The notes beneath the pieces are model-generated. The model saw only the letters and a program-made list of their open reading frames with translations. It was not told where the DNA came from and did no database searches. The position numbers and the translations under genes were made by a program. From the NCBI RefSeq assembly GCF_009831215.1, contig NZ_WUTW01000001.1:1507423-1571422 (forward strand): 64,000 nucleotides of DNA. Direction: 5' to 3'. This document shows positions 41,538 to 50,249 of this stretch, one piece after another. Origin of the DNA: Actinomadura rayongensis. GTDB taxonomy: Bacteria; Actinomycetota; Actinomycetes; Streptosporangiales; Streptosporangiaceae. The number at the start of each line of letters is the position of its first letter. The first letter of the stretch is position 1.

Positions 41538-42134
41538 ATGATCTCTCGCATGCCCCGTCCGCGCCGTCTCGCCGCGCTCGGTCTGTCCGCCGCCGCGCTG
41601 TCGGGGGCCGGGGTCGCGTTCGCGGCCCCGGCGTCCGCGCACACCCGGCTGGTGTCCAGCACGCCCGCCGAAGGCGCGTCCGTGGCCGCGCCCGCGCAGG
41701 TCACGCTGACGTTCAGCGACGAGATCCGGGTCGCCAAGGTCGTGGTCAAGGGCGCCGACGGGACGCAGGTCCAGGACGGCGCCGCCACCCGGTCGAAGAC
41801 GACGGTCGCGCAGAAGCTCAAGGCGGCCGTCCCGCCGGGCCTCTACACGGTCGCGTACCGGGTCGTCGGGGCGGACGGGCACCCGATCACCGCCGAGGCG
41901 CAGACCTTCACCGTCGCCGGCGGGGACGCGCCGCTCGAACTGAGCCCGGCGGAGAGCACCGGGCAGCCCGTCGCCGCCCGGCCCGCCGCGAAGGCGAAGG
42001 ACTCCGGCGGCCCGAGCTGGGCGTGGATCGTGGGCGGCGGCCTGCTCGGCATCCTCATCGGCGTCGGGATCGTCGTGCGCGCCAAGCGCCGGCACCCGGT
42101 GGACGCGGGAGGCCGCGGCGATGGCGACGACTAG
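41538..42134 (+). CDS. copC: CopC-domain copper-binding protein, membrane-anchored
   Basis: A ~198-residue secreted protein. Signal peptide RLAALGLSAAALSGAGVAFA ends at ASA, and the mature chain begins HTRLVSSTPAEGASV, whose N-terminal His is the Cu(II) ligand of CopC. TLTFSDEI, VVGADGHPITA (second His/Asp ligand region) and FTV follow. A C-terminal helix (WAWIVGGGLLGILIGVGIVV) with a positive tail anchors it. Start at ATG 41538; ATG 41550 is possible. The 3' end overlaps the next gene by 14 bp. Confidence 0.9.
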   Translation: MISRMPRPRRLAALGLSAAALSGAGVAFAAPASAHTRLVSSTPAEGASVAAPAQVTLTFSDEIRVAKVVVKGADGTQVQDGAATRSKTTVAQKLKAAVPPGLYTVAYRVVGADGHPITAEAQTFTVAGGDAPLELSPAESTGQPVAARPAAKAKDSGGPSWAWIVGGGLLGILIGVGIVVRAKRRHPVDAGGRGDGDD

Positions 42135-44193
42135 CCGTCCGGCGGCGGCGCGCGAGGGCGTCCCGGCGGTCGTGCGGGCCGCCGCGCTGGCCTCCGCCGC
42201 GGCCGTCGCGGCGCTGGTCGTGGCGTTGCTGGCGGGGGGCGCGGTCACCGAGAAGGTCGTCCCCGGCCTCGGCGACGCGGGCGCCACGACGCGCTGGGGG
42301 CTGCCGTTCGCGCGGCTCGTCATGAACCTGGCCGCGACGCTGACCGTCGGGGCGCTGCTCGCGGCCGTCGTGCTGCTGCCGATGAACGCCCGCCGCGCGG
42401 GCAAACGCGGCAAGGCCGCCGAGCCGGGCGCCGCGCCGCTGACCGCCGACGCGATCGGCTACCTGCGCGCCGCGTCCTGGTTCGCGGCGACGTGGGCGGC
42501 GGCGGCGGGCGCGACGCTCGTCCTCACGGTCGCCGACGTGCTCGGGCAGCCGGTCCTGGACGTCCTCACCGGCAGCGAGCTGAGCAGCTACGTCGGGTCG
42601 CTGACGCAGGGCCGGGCGCTCATGCTCGTCGTCCTGCTCACGGTGGTCGTGGCGCTGCTGGCCTGGACGACCACCACCCCCGGCGCGGCGGCCGGGCTGC
42701 TCGCGCTCGCGGTGGTCGCGGTGCTGCCGCCGCCGCTCACCGGGCACTCGGCGTCGGCCGCCAACCACCAGGTCGCCACGACCGGCGTCGCGCTGCACGT
42801 CGTGGCGATCGCGCCGTGGGTGGGCGGGCTCGCGATCGTGGGCGTCCACGCGCTGACCGGCCGGGCCGGGCTCGGCGTCATGACCGCGCGGTTCAGCCGG
42901 ATGGCGCTGTGGTGCTACGTCGTCGTCGGCGCCAGCGGCATGGTCAACGTGATCGCCCGGCTGCCCGACCCGGCCGAACTCGTCACGACCAGCTACGGGC
43001 GGCTGGCCCTCGGCAAGATCGTCGCGTTCGCGCTGCTCGGCGTCGTCGGCTGGTACCACCGGGAGAGGACCGTCCCGGCGGTCGAGGCCGGCCGGCCCCG
43101 CGCGTTCGCCCGGCTCGCCGTCGCCGAGGTCGCGATCATGGCGGCGACGATGGGGCTGGCCGTCGCGCTCGCCCGCTCCGCGCCGCCCGCGCCGACGACC
43201 GAGGAGTCGGCCGTCGAGACGCTGCTCGGCTACGCGATGCCGCCGCACGTGACCGCGTCCCGGCTCGTCACGCTCGGCGTCTTCGACCTGTTCTTCGCGG
43301 CGCTCGTCCTCGCGCTCGGCGGCCTGTACCTCGCGGGCGTCGTGCGGCTGCGGCGGCGCGGCGACCGCTGGTCCCTGCCGCGCACGGCCGCGTGGCTGGT
43401 CGGGCTGGTCAGCATCCTCGCGGTGACGCAGACGGGCGTCGGACGGTACGCGCCGATCCTGTTCAGCGTCCACATGGCCCAGCACATGGTCCTCAACATG
43501 CTGACGCCGATCTTCCTCGTCGCGGGCGCGCCGGTCACGCTGGCGCTGCGCGCGCTGAAGCCCGCGCGGGTGCGCGGCGACCGGGGGCCGCGCGAGTGGC
43601 TGACGATCGCGCTGCACAGCCGGTTCACCGCGCTGATCACGCATCCGGCGGTGGCGACGATCCTGTTCGTCGCGAGCACGTTCGTCCTGTACTTCACGCC
43701 GCTGTTCGAGACGCTGATGCGCAGCCACCTCGGGCACATCGCGATGATGACGCACTTCCTGCTGACGGGCCTGCTGTTCTTCTGGGTCCTGATCGGCGTG
43801 GACCCGGCGCCGCGCACGCTGCCCTACCCGGGACGCATCCTGCTGCTGTTCGTCACGATGCCGTTCCACGCGTTCTTCGGCATCGCGCTCATGAACCTCG
43901 GCGAACCGCTCGCCCGCGCCTGGTACACGGCGGTGCACCCGGCGTGGGGGACGTCGATCCTCAAGGACGAGCACACGGCGGGCGCGATCGCGTGGGGCTT
44001 CGGGGAGATCCCGACGTTCATCGTCCTGATCATCCTGGCGTTCCAGTGGTTCTTCGACGACCAGCGCCGCGCGCGCCGCGAGGACCGCAGGGCCGACCGC
44101 GCGCAGGAGGCCGGGGGCGACCCGGCCGACGACGAGCTGGCCGCCTACAACGCGCGGCTCGCCCGGCTGGCCGAGCGGGACCGCGAGCGCTGA
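42121..44193 (+). CDS. CopD-CtaG fusion, copper transport/assembly membrane protein
   Basis: A 690-residue protein with about 14-15 membrane helices. The first half (to about 340) is CopD-like: GHSASAANHQVATTGVALHVVAIAPWVGGLAIVG, with conserved His residues. From about 380 a CtaG/caa3-assembly domain follows: GVGRYAPILFSVHMAQHMVLNMLTPIFLVAGAP, HLGHIAMMTHFLLTGLLFFWVLIGVDP, and MPFHAFFGIALM. It probably moves copper across the membrane for cuproenzymes such as cytochrome oxidase, receiving it from CopC. ATG 42121 lies inside copC behind GGGAGG. The C-terminus is a charged helix. Confidence 0.92.
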   Translation: MATTSRPAAAREGVPAVVRAAALASAAAVAALVVALLAGGAVTEKVVPGLGDAGATTRWGLPFARLVMNLAATLTVGALLAAVVLLPMNARRAGKRGKAAEPGAAPLTADAIGYLRAASWFAATWAAAAGATLVLTVADVLGQPVLDVLTGSELSSYVGSLTQGRALMLVVLLTVVVALLAWTTTTPGAAAGLLALAVVAVLPPPLTGHSASAANHQVATTGVALHVVAIAPWVGGLAIVGVHALTGRAGLGVMTARFSRMALWCYVVVGASGMVNVIARLPDPAELVTTSYGRLALGKIVAFALLGVVGWYHRERTVPAVEAGRPRAFARLAVAEVAIMAATMGLAVALARSAPPAPTTEESAVETLLGYAMPPHVTASRLVTLGVFDLFFAALVLALGGLYLAGVVRLRRRGDRWSLPRTAAWLVGLVSILAVTQTGVGRYAPILFSVHMAQHMVLNMLTPIFLVAGAPVTLALRALKPARVRGDRGPREWLTIALHSRFTALITHPAVATILFVASTFVLYFTPLFETLMRSHLGHIAMMTHFLLTGLLFFWVLIGVDPAPRTLPYPGRILLLFVTMPFHAFFGIALMNLGEPLARAWYTAVHPAWGTSILKDEHTAGAIAWGFGEIPTFIVLIILAFQWFFDDQRRARREDRRADRAQEAGGDPADDELAAYNARLARLAERDRER

Positions 44194-44243
44194 TCCCCCG
44201 CGCGGGGGAGGGCGTCTGCCGTCCGATCTGCGAAAATAGCGGC

Positions 44244-45473
44244 ATGCGTCGGGTTTTCCGGAGCGTCGTGGCGCGGGAGACGTGGCGGCGGTGGGCCTAC
44301 CTCGTCGTCGGCGGGGCCCTGCTGCTGCCCTACTTCATGCTCGCGATGACGGTCCTCGGCCCGATTCCGATGGCCGATCTCCCGAAGACGGTGCTGGTCC
44401 TGCTCGCCTGCCCGGTCGCGGGGGCGTTCGTGACCGGGCTCGTCCCGGCGGTGCGGCTGCTGGAGGGCACGGCCGTCCGGGAGCTGGTCGGCGGGCCGCT
44501 GGTCGCGCTGCCGCCGTCGGCCGCGCGGTCGACGGGCACCCGCGTCCGCACCGGCGCGTGGTTCACGCTGCACCTGTTCACCGGGTTCGCCGTGTCCGGG
44601 CTCAGCCTCGCGGTGCCGCCGTTCGGGGGCGCCCTGCTGCTCACGGCGTTCGTCGACTGGGACCTGCGGAACTACCTCGGCCCGTTCGGCGGCGGCCCGC
44701 TGCGACCGCTGCTCGTCCCGATCGGGCTGGCGTTCCTGGCGGGCGTCCTCGCGGTGATCGTCGTGGCCGGACGGCTGACGGCCGCGTTCGCGCCCCGGTT
44801 CCTCGGCCCGTCGCCCGCCGAGCGGCTCGCCGACCTGGAGGCGGCGGCGGTCCGGCTCGCCGAGCGCAACCGGCTGGCCCGCGAGCTGCACGACTCGGTC
44901 GGGCACGCGCTGAGCGTCGTGACGCTCCAGGCGGCAGCGGCGGGCCGCGTCCTCGCCGCCGACCCGGCGTTCGCCAAGGAGGCGCTGGGCGCGATCGAGG
45001 AGTCCGCGCGGACGGCCCTGGAGGACCTCGACCACGTCCTCGGCCTGCTGCGCGAGGACGGCCGGCCCGCCGCGACCGCGCCGCAGAAGACGCTGGACGA
45101 CCTGCCCCGGCTCCTGGAGCAGGCCCGCATCGCGGGCGTGACGCTGGACGCCCACGTCGATCCGGACCTCGCGCGCGTCCCGGCGGCGGTGTCCCGCGAG
45201 ACCTACCGCATCGCGCAGGAGTGCCTGACGAACGCGCTCAAGCACGCCGGGCCGGTGCCGGTCCGGTTCCGGCTGGAGCTGCGCGGGGACCGGCTGGAGC
45301 TGGCGGTCGGCAACCCGCTCGCCGACGCCGGGCACCGTCCGGGCGCGTCCGGGGGACGGGGCCTCGCCGGAATCCGCGAACGCGTGACCGTCCTGCGCGG
45401 CACGCTCACCGCCGGGCCCGCCGACGGACGCTTCGAGGTGGCCGTCTCGCTGCCGGTAGGTTCGCACGCATGA
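44244..45473 (+). CDS. Sensor histidine kinase (NarL/DesK-type, HisKA_3)
   Basis: A 409-residue membrane kinase. Residues 18-180 hold about four to five membrane helices. ERNRLARELHDSVGHALSVV has the phospho-accepting His216. ETYRIAQECLTNALKHAG and GGRGLAGIRERV are the N and G2 boxes of the HATPase domain. It autophosphorylates and passes phosphate to the regulator encoded next (ATGA overlap at 45470-45473). The signal is unknown; proximity to copper genes makes membrane or metal stress plausible. Confidence 0.92.
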   Translation: MRRVFRSVVARETWRRWAYLVVGGALLLPYFMLAMTVLGPIPMADLPKTVLVLLACPVAGAFVTGLVPAVRLLEGTAVRELVGGPLVALPPSAARSTGTRVRTGAWFTLHLFTGFAVSGLSLAVPPFGGALLLTAFVDWDLRNYLGPFGGGPLRPLLVPIGLAFLAGVLAVIVVAGRLTAAFAPRFLGPSPAERLADLEAAAVRLAERNRLARELHDSVGHALSVVTLQAAAAGRVLAADPAFAKEALGAIEESARTALEDLDHVLGLLREDGRPAATAPQKTLDDLPRLLEQARIAGVTLDAHVDPDLARVPAAVSRETYRIAQECLTNALKHAGPVPVRFRLELRGDRLELAVGNPLADAGHRPGASGGRGLAGIRERVTVLRGTLTAGPADGRFEVAVSLPVGSHA

Positions 45474-46117
45474 CGATCAAGGTCCTGCTGGTGGACGACG
45501 AACGCCTCATCCGCGCGGGCCTCGCCGCGATCATCGGCGCCGAGCCCGACCTGACCGTGGCGGGCGAGGCCGACGACGGCGCCGAGGTCCTGGACGCCGT
45601 CCGGCGGCTGCGGCCGGACGTGGTGCTGATGGACGTCCGGATGCCCCGGCTGGACGGCATCGAGGCCACCCGGCGGATCCTCGCGGCCGTCCCGGACCCG
45701 CCCAAGATCATCGTGGTGACGACCTTCGAGAACGACGAGTACGTCTACGACGCGCTCAAGGCGGGCGCGGACGGCTTCCTGCTCAAGCGGGCCCGCCCGG
45801 ACGAGATCCTGCACGCCGTCCGGATGGTCGCGGGCGGCGACACGCTGCTGTTCCCGGCCGCGATCCGCGCCCTGGCCGCCGCGCACGCCCCGCGCGGCGA
45901 CGCCGCCGCCTGGCACGCCAAACTCACCGAGCGCGAGGCCGACGTCCTGCGGCTCATGGCGCGCGGCCGGTCCAACGCCGAGATCGCCGCCGAGCTGTTC
46001 GTCAGCCCCCAGACGGTGAAGACGCACGTCGGCAATCTGCTCGCCAAGCTCCAGGCCCGCGACCGCACCCAGGCGGTGATCCTCGCCTACGAAACGGGCT
46101 TCGTCGTGCCCGGCTGA
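45470..46117 (+). CDS. NarL/LuxR-type response regulator
   Basis: A 215-residue two-domain regulator. Receiver: VLLVDDERLIRAGL, phospho-acceptor Asp55 in VLMDVRMPRLDG, VVTTFENDEYV and the lysine of LLKRARP. Output: LTEREADVLRLMARGRSNAEIAAELFVSPQTVKTHVGNLLAKL, a LuxR HTH. Translationally coupled to the kinase. Confidence 0.95.
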   Translation: MTIKVLLVDDERLIRAGLAAIIGAEPDLTVAGEADDGAEVLDAVRRLRPDVVLMDVRMPRLDGIEATRRILAAVPDPPKIIVVTTFENDEYVYDALKAGADGFLLKRARPDEILHAVRMVAGGDTLLFPAAIRALAAAHAPRGDAAAWHAKLTEREADVLRLMARGRSNAEIAAELFVSPQTVKTHVGNLLAKLQARDRTQAVILAYETGFVVPG

Positions 46118-46227
46118 GCCGTCGCCCGGCCGGATCAGCCCGCGATCCTCGATCGGCTCTTACGCACCATTTACCTCGGGCTCGTTACAAAGGTGACAGC
46201 AGTGAGGGACGACTCGATCGGGGGACC

Positions 46228-47298
46228 ATGAACGCCGTAACCCTGTCCGACCTGCGAAAACCACGCACGTTTCCGGCCGTTTCGGTGCTGATGCCCACGC
46301 ACCGGGGGGCGCGCGGCGCCCGCGCCGACCAGATCCGGCTGCGGAACCTGCTCACCGAGGTCCGGCGCCGTCTCCAGGCGGACGCGCGCGTCGCGCCCGA
46401 CGCGGTGGACGAGGTCGTGCGCGGGCTGGAGGCCGCCGCCGGGGAGGCGGACCTGCGGCACGCCGAGGACGGGCTCGTGCTGTTCGCGACGCCGGACGGC
46501 GAGCACCACGCGTTCATGATCGACCAGCCGGTGGACGAGCGGGTCGTCGTGGACACCACGTTCGCGACCCGCGACCTGCTCGCCGCCGACGCCCGGCGGC
46601 CGAGCTACTGGATCCTGTCCCTGTCGGACCGGTGCGCCCGGCTGTGGGACGGCCGCGACGGCGAGCTGGCCGAGCACACCGGCGACGGGTTCCCGCTCGA
46701 CGCCGCCGCGCCCGACGAGCAGCGGTCCGGCGCCGCCGAGGAACGGCACCGGCAGGTCGTCCGGGACGCCGTCCACCGGCTGGAGGCCGTGCTGACGCGC
46801 GACGCCCGGCCCGTGCTCGTCGCCGGGGTCACCCGCCACCAGGCGCTGTTCGACGAGCTGGCCGGGCCGCAGATCACGATCGCGGGCCGGGTGGACGGCG
46901 CGCACGAGGGCACGCCCGCCGCCGTCCTCGCCGAGCTGGCGCGGCCCGTCCTGCACGCCTACGAGGACCTGCGGGAGGTCGCCGTCCTCGCCGAGCTGGA
47001 GGCCGCGCGCGGGCTCCAGCGGTACGCGGCCGGACTCCAGGAGGTCGCGCGGCTGGTCGAGGCGGGCCGCGCCGAACACCTGGTCGTGGAGCGCGGCTAC
47101 TACGCCCCGGCGGTGCGGACGGACGGCGAGGTCGTCCCGGTCGACGGCCCGCCCGGCGCGCTGCGCGGCGCGGACGTGGTGGACGACCTGGTCGACGACC
47201 TCATCGAGACCACGCTGGAGTACGGCGGCGAGGTCACGTTCGTCTCCGACGGCTTCCTCGTGGACCACGACCGGATCGCGGCGGTGGTCCGGTTCTAG
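46228..47298 (+). CDS. baeRF3-like protein (bacterial archaeo-eukaryotic release factor homologue)
   Basis: A 356-residue protein. SVLMPTHRGARGARADQIRLRNLLTEVRRRL is the recurring N-terminus of baeRF domains. The middle contains WILSLSDRCARLWDGRDGELAEH (the eRF1-domain-2-like part), the loop EERHRQVVRDAVHRLEAVL, PVLVAGVTRHQALFDEL, and a C-terminal domain ending GGEVTFVSDGFLVDHDRIAAVVRF. Such proteins resemble Pelota/eRF1 and are proposed to act in ribosome rescue or hibernation stress, but no function is established here. No GGQ motif is present. Confidence 0.8.
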   Translation: MNAVTLSDLRKPRTFPAVSVLMPTHRGARGARADQIRLRNLLTEVRRRLQADARVAPDAVDEVVRGLEAAAGEADLRHAEDGLVLFATPDGEHHAFMIDQPVDERVVVDTTFATRDLLAADARRPSYWILSLSDRCARLWDGRDGELAEHTGDGFPLDAAAPDEQRSGAAEERHRQVVRDAVHRLEAVLTRDARPVLVAGVTRHQALFDELAGPQITIAGRVDGAHEGTPAAVLAELARPVLHAYEDLREVAVLAELEAARGLQRYAAGLQEVARLVEAGRAEHLVVERGYYAPAVRTDGEVVPVDGPPGALRGADVVDDLVDDLIETTLEYGGEVTFVSDGFLVDHDRIAAVVRF

Positions 47299-47299
47299 C

Positions 47300-48016
47300 T
47301 CAGCCGCGCGTCAGCCAGCGCGCCCCGATGTCGCCGAGCACCGACCGCATCGCGAGGACCGCGACGCCGAGCGTCAGGACGGGCGCGACGACCCAGCGCT
47401 CCACCTTGCCGTCGGTCGTCGGGACCAGCGGAATGTCCAGCCGCCACGGGATCGGCCACAGGAGCGGGCAGCCGCGCGGCGTCAGGCAGTCCCCGGCGAG
47501 GTGGGCGAGGCAGCCGAGCGCGACCGCGTAGCCCGCGAACCCCATGTCGAGGTCGTGCATGAGGTAGACGGCGAGCCCGGCGAGGACGCAGTCGGCGATG
47601 GCCGACTGCGGCTCCTTGCCCTCGAAGTCCAGCCCGATGCCGCGCAGCCCGAACCCGACGATGACGAACAGCGCCGCCCACCAGCCGTAGACGAAGTTGG
47701 TGGCGAGCCACGTCATCGCGAAGCCCATGAGGACGGCGAACAGGATCGAGTGGGTGCCCTGCCGGTGCCCGCCGGAGACCTTGCCGACGTACTTGCAGAA
47801 CACCTTGGTGATCGGGCCGAACGTGTTGGCGATGCGGCCGTTGTGGTGGTCGATGTCGGGCAGCAGCGCGGCCCCGGCGCACACCACCGCGCCCGCGAGG
47901 AGCTGCTTGGGGGACAGGTCCACCGCATGGCTGCCGAGCAGCTTCTCGCTCCCCAGCACCGGCGCGGCGGCCAGCCATGCGAGCGCGCCGCTGAGCGCGT
48001 GGGTCTTTCCCATCAT
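47300..48016 (-). CDS. YdjM/DUF457-type membrane-bound metal-dependent hydrolase
   Basis: A 238-residue membrane protein. GKTHALSGALAWLAAAP, LLPDIDHHNGRIAN, HRQGTHSILFAVL and GDCLTPRGCPLLWPIPW are the conserved His/Asp segments of the YdjM (LexA-regulated, DUF457) family, seen as metal ligands at the membrane face. Substrate unknown. Two adjacent ATGs (48016, 48013). Its stop is 1 bp from the convergent baeRF3-like gene stop. Confidence 0.9.
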   Translation of the reverse strand: MMGKTHALSGALAWLAAAPVLGSEKLLGSHAVDLSPKQLLAGAVVCAGAALLPDIDHHNGRIANTFGPITKVFCKYVGKVSGGHRQGTHSILFAVLMGFAMTWLATNFVYGWWAALFVIVGFGLRGIGLDFEGKEPQSAIADCVLAGLAVYLMHDLDMGFAGYAVALGCLAHLAGDCLTPRGCPLLWPIPWRLDIPLVPTTDGKVERWVVAPVLTLGVAVLAMRSVLGDIGARWLTRG

Positions 48017-48115
48017 CTGTGTCGATCACCGCTTTCGCCCCGATCCGGCCACGCCGGACTCTAGCCCGCGCAAAGGCTGCGCAACGGGCGGCGCGCCGAT
48101 GGTGGATCGCACGGA

Positions 48116-48514
48116 TCAGACGGCGGCTCCGACCCCCGGGTTCCCCGCCTGTTCGTCGTGCCGGTCGCGGGCGGCGAGCACCGCGCCGACGTTCGCCTCG
48201 GCCCAGTCGGTGACGGCCCGGATCGGCGCCCGGAGCGAGCGGCCGAGCGGCGTCAGGCGGTACTCGACGCGCGGCGGGATCTCGGCGAAGACCTCCCGGG
48301 CCACGAGCCCGTCGCGCTCCAGCACCCGCAGCGTCTGGGTGAGGACCTTCGGGGTCACGCCGCCGATCCGGTCGCGCAGGACGGTGAAGCGCAGCGGCCC
48401 GTCGGCCAGCAGGAGCACGACGAGGACCGACCACTTGTCCCCGATGCGGTCCAGGACCAGCCGGGTGGGGCAGTCGGGGTCGAAGGCGTCGCCCGTCAGT
48501 CCGTTGACGTCCAT
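48116..48514 (-). CDS. HxlR-family transcriptional regulator
   Basis: A 132-residue regulator. CPTRLVLDRIGDKWSVLVVLLLADGPLRFTVLRDRIGGVTPKVLTQTLRVLERDGLVAREVFAEIPPRVEYRLTPLGRSL is a complete HxlR winged helix with a redox-type cysteine (Cys about 15) ahead of it. Start chosen at ATG 48514 behind GGAG; a longer frame to 48889 crosses the divergent gene. It probably senses electrophiles or oxidants and controls the divergent gene through the site at 48553-48567. Confidence 0.92.
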   Translation of the reverse strand: MDVNGLTGDAFDPDCPTRLVLDRIGDKWSVLVVLLLADGPLRFTVLRDRIGGVTPKVLTQTLRVLERDGLVAREVFAEIPPRVEYRLTPLGRSLRAPIRAVTDWAEANVGAVLAARDRHDEQAGNPGVGAAV

Positions 48515-48552
48515 GGTTTCTCCAAGGTGCTCTCGGCACGTTGAGGTAATCA

Positions 48553-48567
48553 GTATCCGATGGATAC
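48553..48567. promoter_or_regulatory. Perfect HxlR-type operator
   Basis: GTATCC-GAT-GGATAC is a perfect 6-bp inverted repeat with 3-bp spacer in the 88-bp gap between the divergent HxlR and NAD-binding genes. The position and form are typical of HxlR-controlled oxidoreductase genes. Confidence 0.85.
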
Positions 48568-48602
48568 CGTCAAGCTCAGCAGCGCTTTCTAAGGAGATGG
48601 TC

Positions 48603-49223
48603 ATGAAGATCCTGCTGATCGGGTCCACCGGCGTGATCGGGTCGCGCATCGCGGCCGAGGCGCGGAACCGGGGCCACGAGGTCACCGGCGCGACGCGGAG
48701 CGGCACGGACGGCGTGGTCCTCGACGCCGCCGACGAGGCCGCCGTCGCCGAGGCGGCCAAGGGCCAGGACGCGGTGGTCGTCGCCGTCACCCCGCCCCGC
48801 GACGGCACGCCGCCCGCCCCGCACATCCTCGCCGTGGGCCGCGCGCTGCTCGGCGGCGTGCGCGCGGCGGGCTCGGGACGGCTCGTCATCGTGGGCGGGG
48901 CGGGCAGCCTGGAGGTCGCGCCGGGCCTCCGCCTCGTGGACGCGCCGGACTTCCCGGAGATCTACTACGCCGAGGCGACCGCCCACGCCGACCTTCTCGA
49001 CCTGATCCGCGCCGACGCCGACGGCGTGGACTGGACGTACATCTCGCCCGCCGCCGAGATCGCGCCGGGCGAGCGCACCGGCCACTACCGGCGCGGCGGC
49101 GACGAGCTGATCGTCGACGCGGACGGCAACAGCCGCATCAGCGCCGAGGACTTCGCGCTCGCGCTGGTGGACGAGCTGGAGACCGGCCAGGCCCACCGGG
49201 GCCGCATCACGTTCGCCTACTGA
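48603..49223 (+). CDS. NAD(P)H-binding protein (NmrA/atypical SDR)
   Basis: A 206-residue protein. ILLIGSTGVIGSRIAAEARNRGHEVTGATRS is an atypical short-chain dehydrogenase nucleotide site (GxxGxxG). VIVGGAGSLEVAPG and DWTYISPAAEIAPGERTGHYRRG are typical of the NmrA/YwnB-like branch with no catalytic YxxxK. Start at ATG 48603, six bases after AAGGAG; ATG 48597 is too close to it. Likely induced by oxidative or electrophile stress through the HxlR gene. Confidence 0.88.
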   Translation: MKILLIGSTGVIGSRIAAEARNRGHEVTGATRSGTDGVVLDAADEAAVAEAAKGQDAVVVAVTPPRDGTPPAPHILAVGRALLGGVRAAGSGRLVIVGGAGSLEVAPGLRLVDAPDFPEIYYAEATAHADLLDLIRADADGVDWTYISPAAEIAPGERTGHYRRGGDELIVDADGNSRISAEDFALALVDELETGQAHRGRITFAY

Positions 49224-50227
49224 CCGGCGGGAAGCAGCCGCCAGTCGGCGGACGCCTTGCCCGGACGGTAAGGGGAGTCCAGCCGTTTCGCCACGATCGC
49301 GGCGAGCCCTTCCCGGCGCGCGGCGTCCAGCACCGCCGCGCCCGGGTCGTCCCCGCCGGGGAACCAGGGCGCGGTCCGGTGCCGGGCGCCGTCGAGGCCG
49401 AGCGCGTCCAGGCGCTCCCGGCGCTCGCGGTAGGGAACGTCCAGCAGCGGGCGGCCGTCCAGGTGCAGCAGGTCGAAGATCAGGTACACCTCGGTGCCGG
49501 CGACGCGGGCTACCTCGCCGTCCAGCAGGGCCGTCCGGACGCCGAGCGTCCCGCCGAGCGCCGACCCGACGCCCGGCGGGGCCTCGGCCGGACGGCCCGC
49601 CGCGTCGGTGCAGCGCGTCCGTCCGCCGCTGATCCGCGCCAGCAGCCGCCGGCCGCCCCAGGCGAACTCGTACGCCCACGCGTCCTCGTCCTTGGGCAGC
49701 CGCTTGCGCTCCTGAGCGAGCATCGGGCGCAGGCCCTCGGGCGGCGGCACGGCGTCCGGGTCGGCGGGCGGGTCCATGCGGTGGATCATCCAGTTGTCGC
49801 CGCGCGTCCGGAACAGCACGTAGCGGCCCTGGACGCGCGTGCCGTGGAAGACGACCTTCACCTCGCGGTCGGTCCACTTCTCGGTCTCGTACGTCCCGCG
49901 ATCCCACAGCAGGGACTTCCCGGCGCCGTACTCGCCCGCCGGGATCTCGCCCTCGAACGCCGCGTACTCCAGCGGATGGTCCTCGGTGTGGACGGCGAGC
50001 CGGTTCTCCCCGGGGTCGGACGGCACGCCCTTCGGCACCGCCCACGACACGAGCACCCCGCCGCGCTCCAGCCGCAGGTCCCAGTGCAGGCTGCGCGCGT
50101 GGTGCTCCTGGATCACGAACGTGTCGTCGTCGCCGTGGGGGAGCGGCGCCTCGTCCGGGACGGGCTCGGGGGTGCGCCCCGCGTCCCGGCGGCGCCGGTA
50201 CTCCGCCAGCCGGTCGTTCTTCGTCAC
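49217..50227 (-). CDS. LigD-type 3'-phosphoesterase fused to a degenerate ATP-dependent ligase domain
   Basis: A 336-residue protein. Residues 30-150 are a LigD phosphoesterase (PE) domain. His42, His48, Asp50 and Arg52 (HHARSLHWDLRLE), plus His84 and Tyr88 (HTEDHPLEY), coincide with the catalytic set described for Pseudomonas LigD. Residues 165-336 resemble the adenylation domain of LigD ligases (LLDGEVA, FDLLHLDG, EGLAAIVAKRLDSPYRPG), but the nucleotidyl lysine motif reads YEFAWGGR (186-193), with Ala189 where Lys is required. It should therefore trim 3' ends but not seal nicks. GTG start; its 3' end overlaps the convergent gene by 7 bp. No Ku gene is in the window. Confidence 0.88.
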   Translation of the reverse strand: MTKNDRLAEYRRRRDAGRTPEPVPDEAPLPHGDDDTFVIQEHHARSLHWDLRLERGGVLVSWAVPKGVPSDPGENRLAVHTEDHPLEYAAFEGEIPAGEYGAGKSLLWDRGTYETEKWTDREVKVVFHGTRVQGRYVLFRTRGDNWMIHRMDPPADPDAVPPPEGLRPMLAQERKRLPKDEDAWAYEFAWGGRRLLARISGGRTRCTDAAGRPAEAPPGVGSALGGTLGVRTALLDGEVARVAGTEVYLIFDLLHLDGRPLLDVPYRERRERLDALGLDGARHRTAPWFPGGDDPGAAVLDAARREGLAAIVAKRLDSPYRPGKASADWRLLPAGQ

Positions 50228-50249
50228 CCGCCGGGTCCTACCCGGCCGA

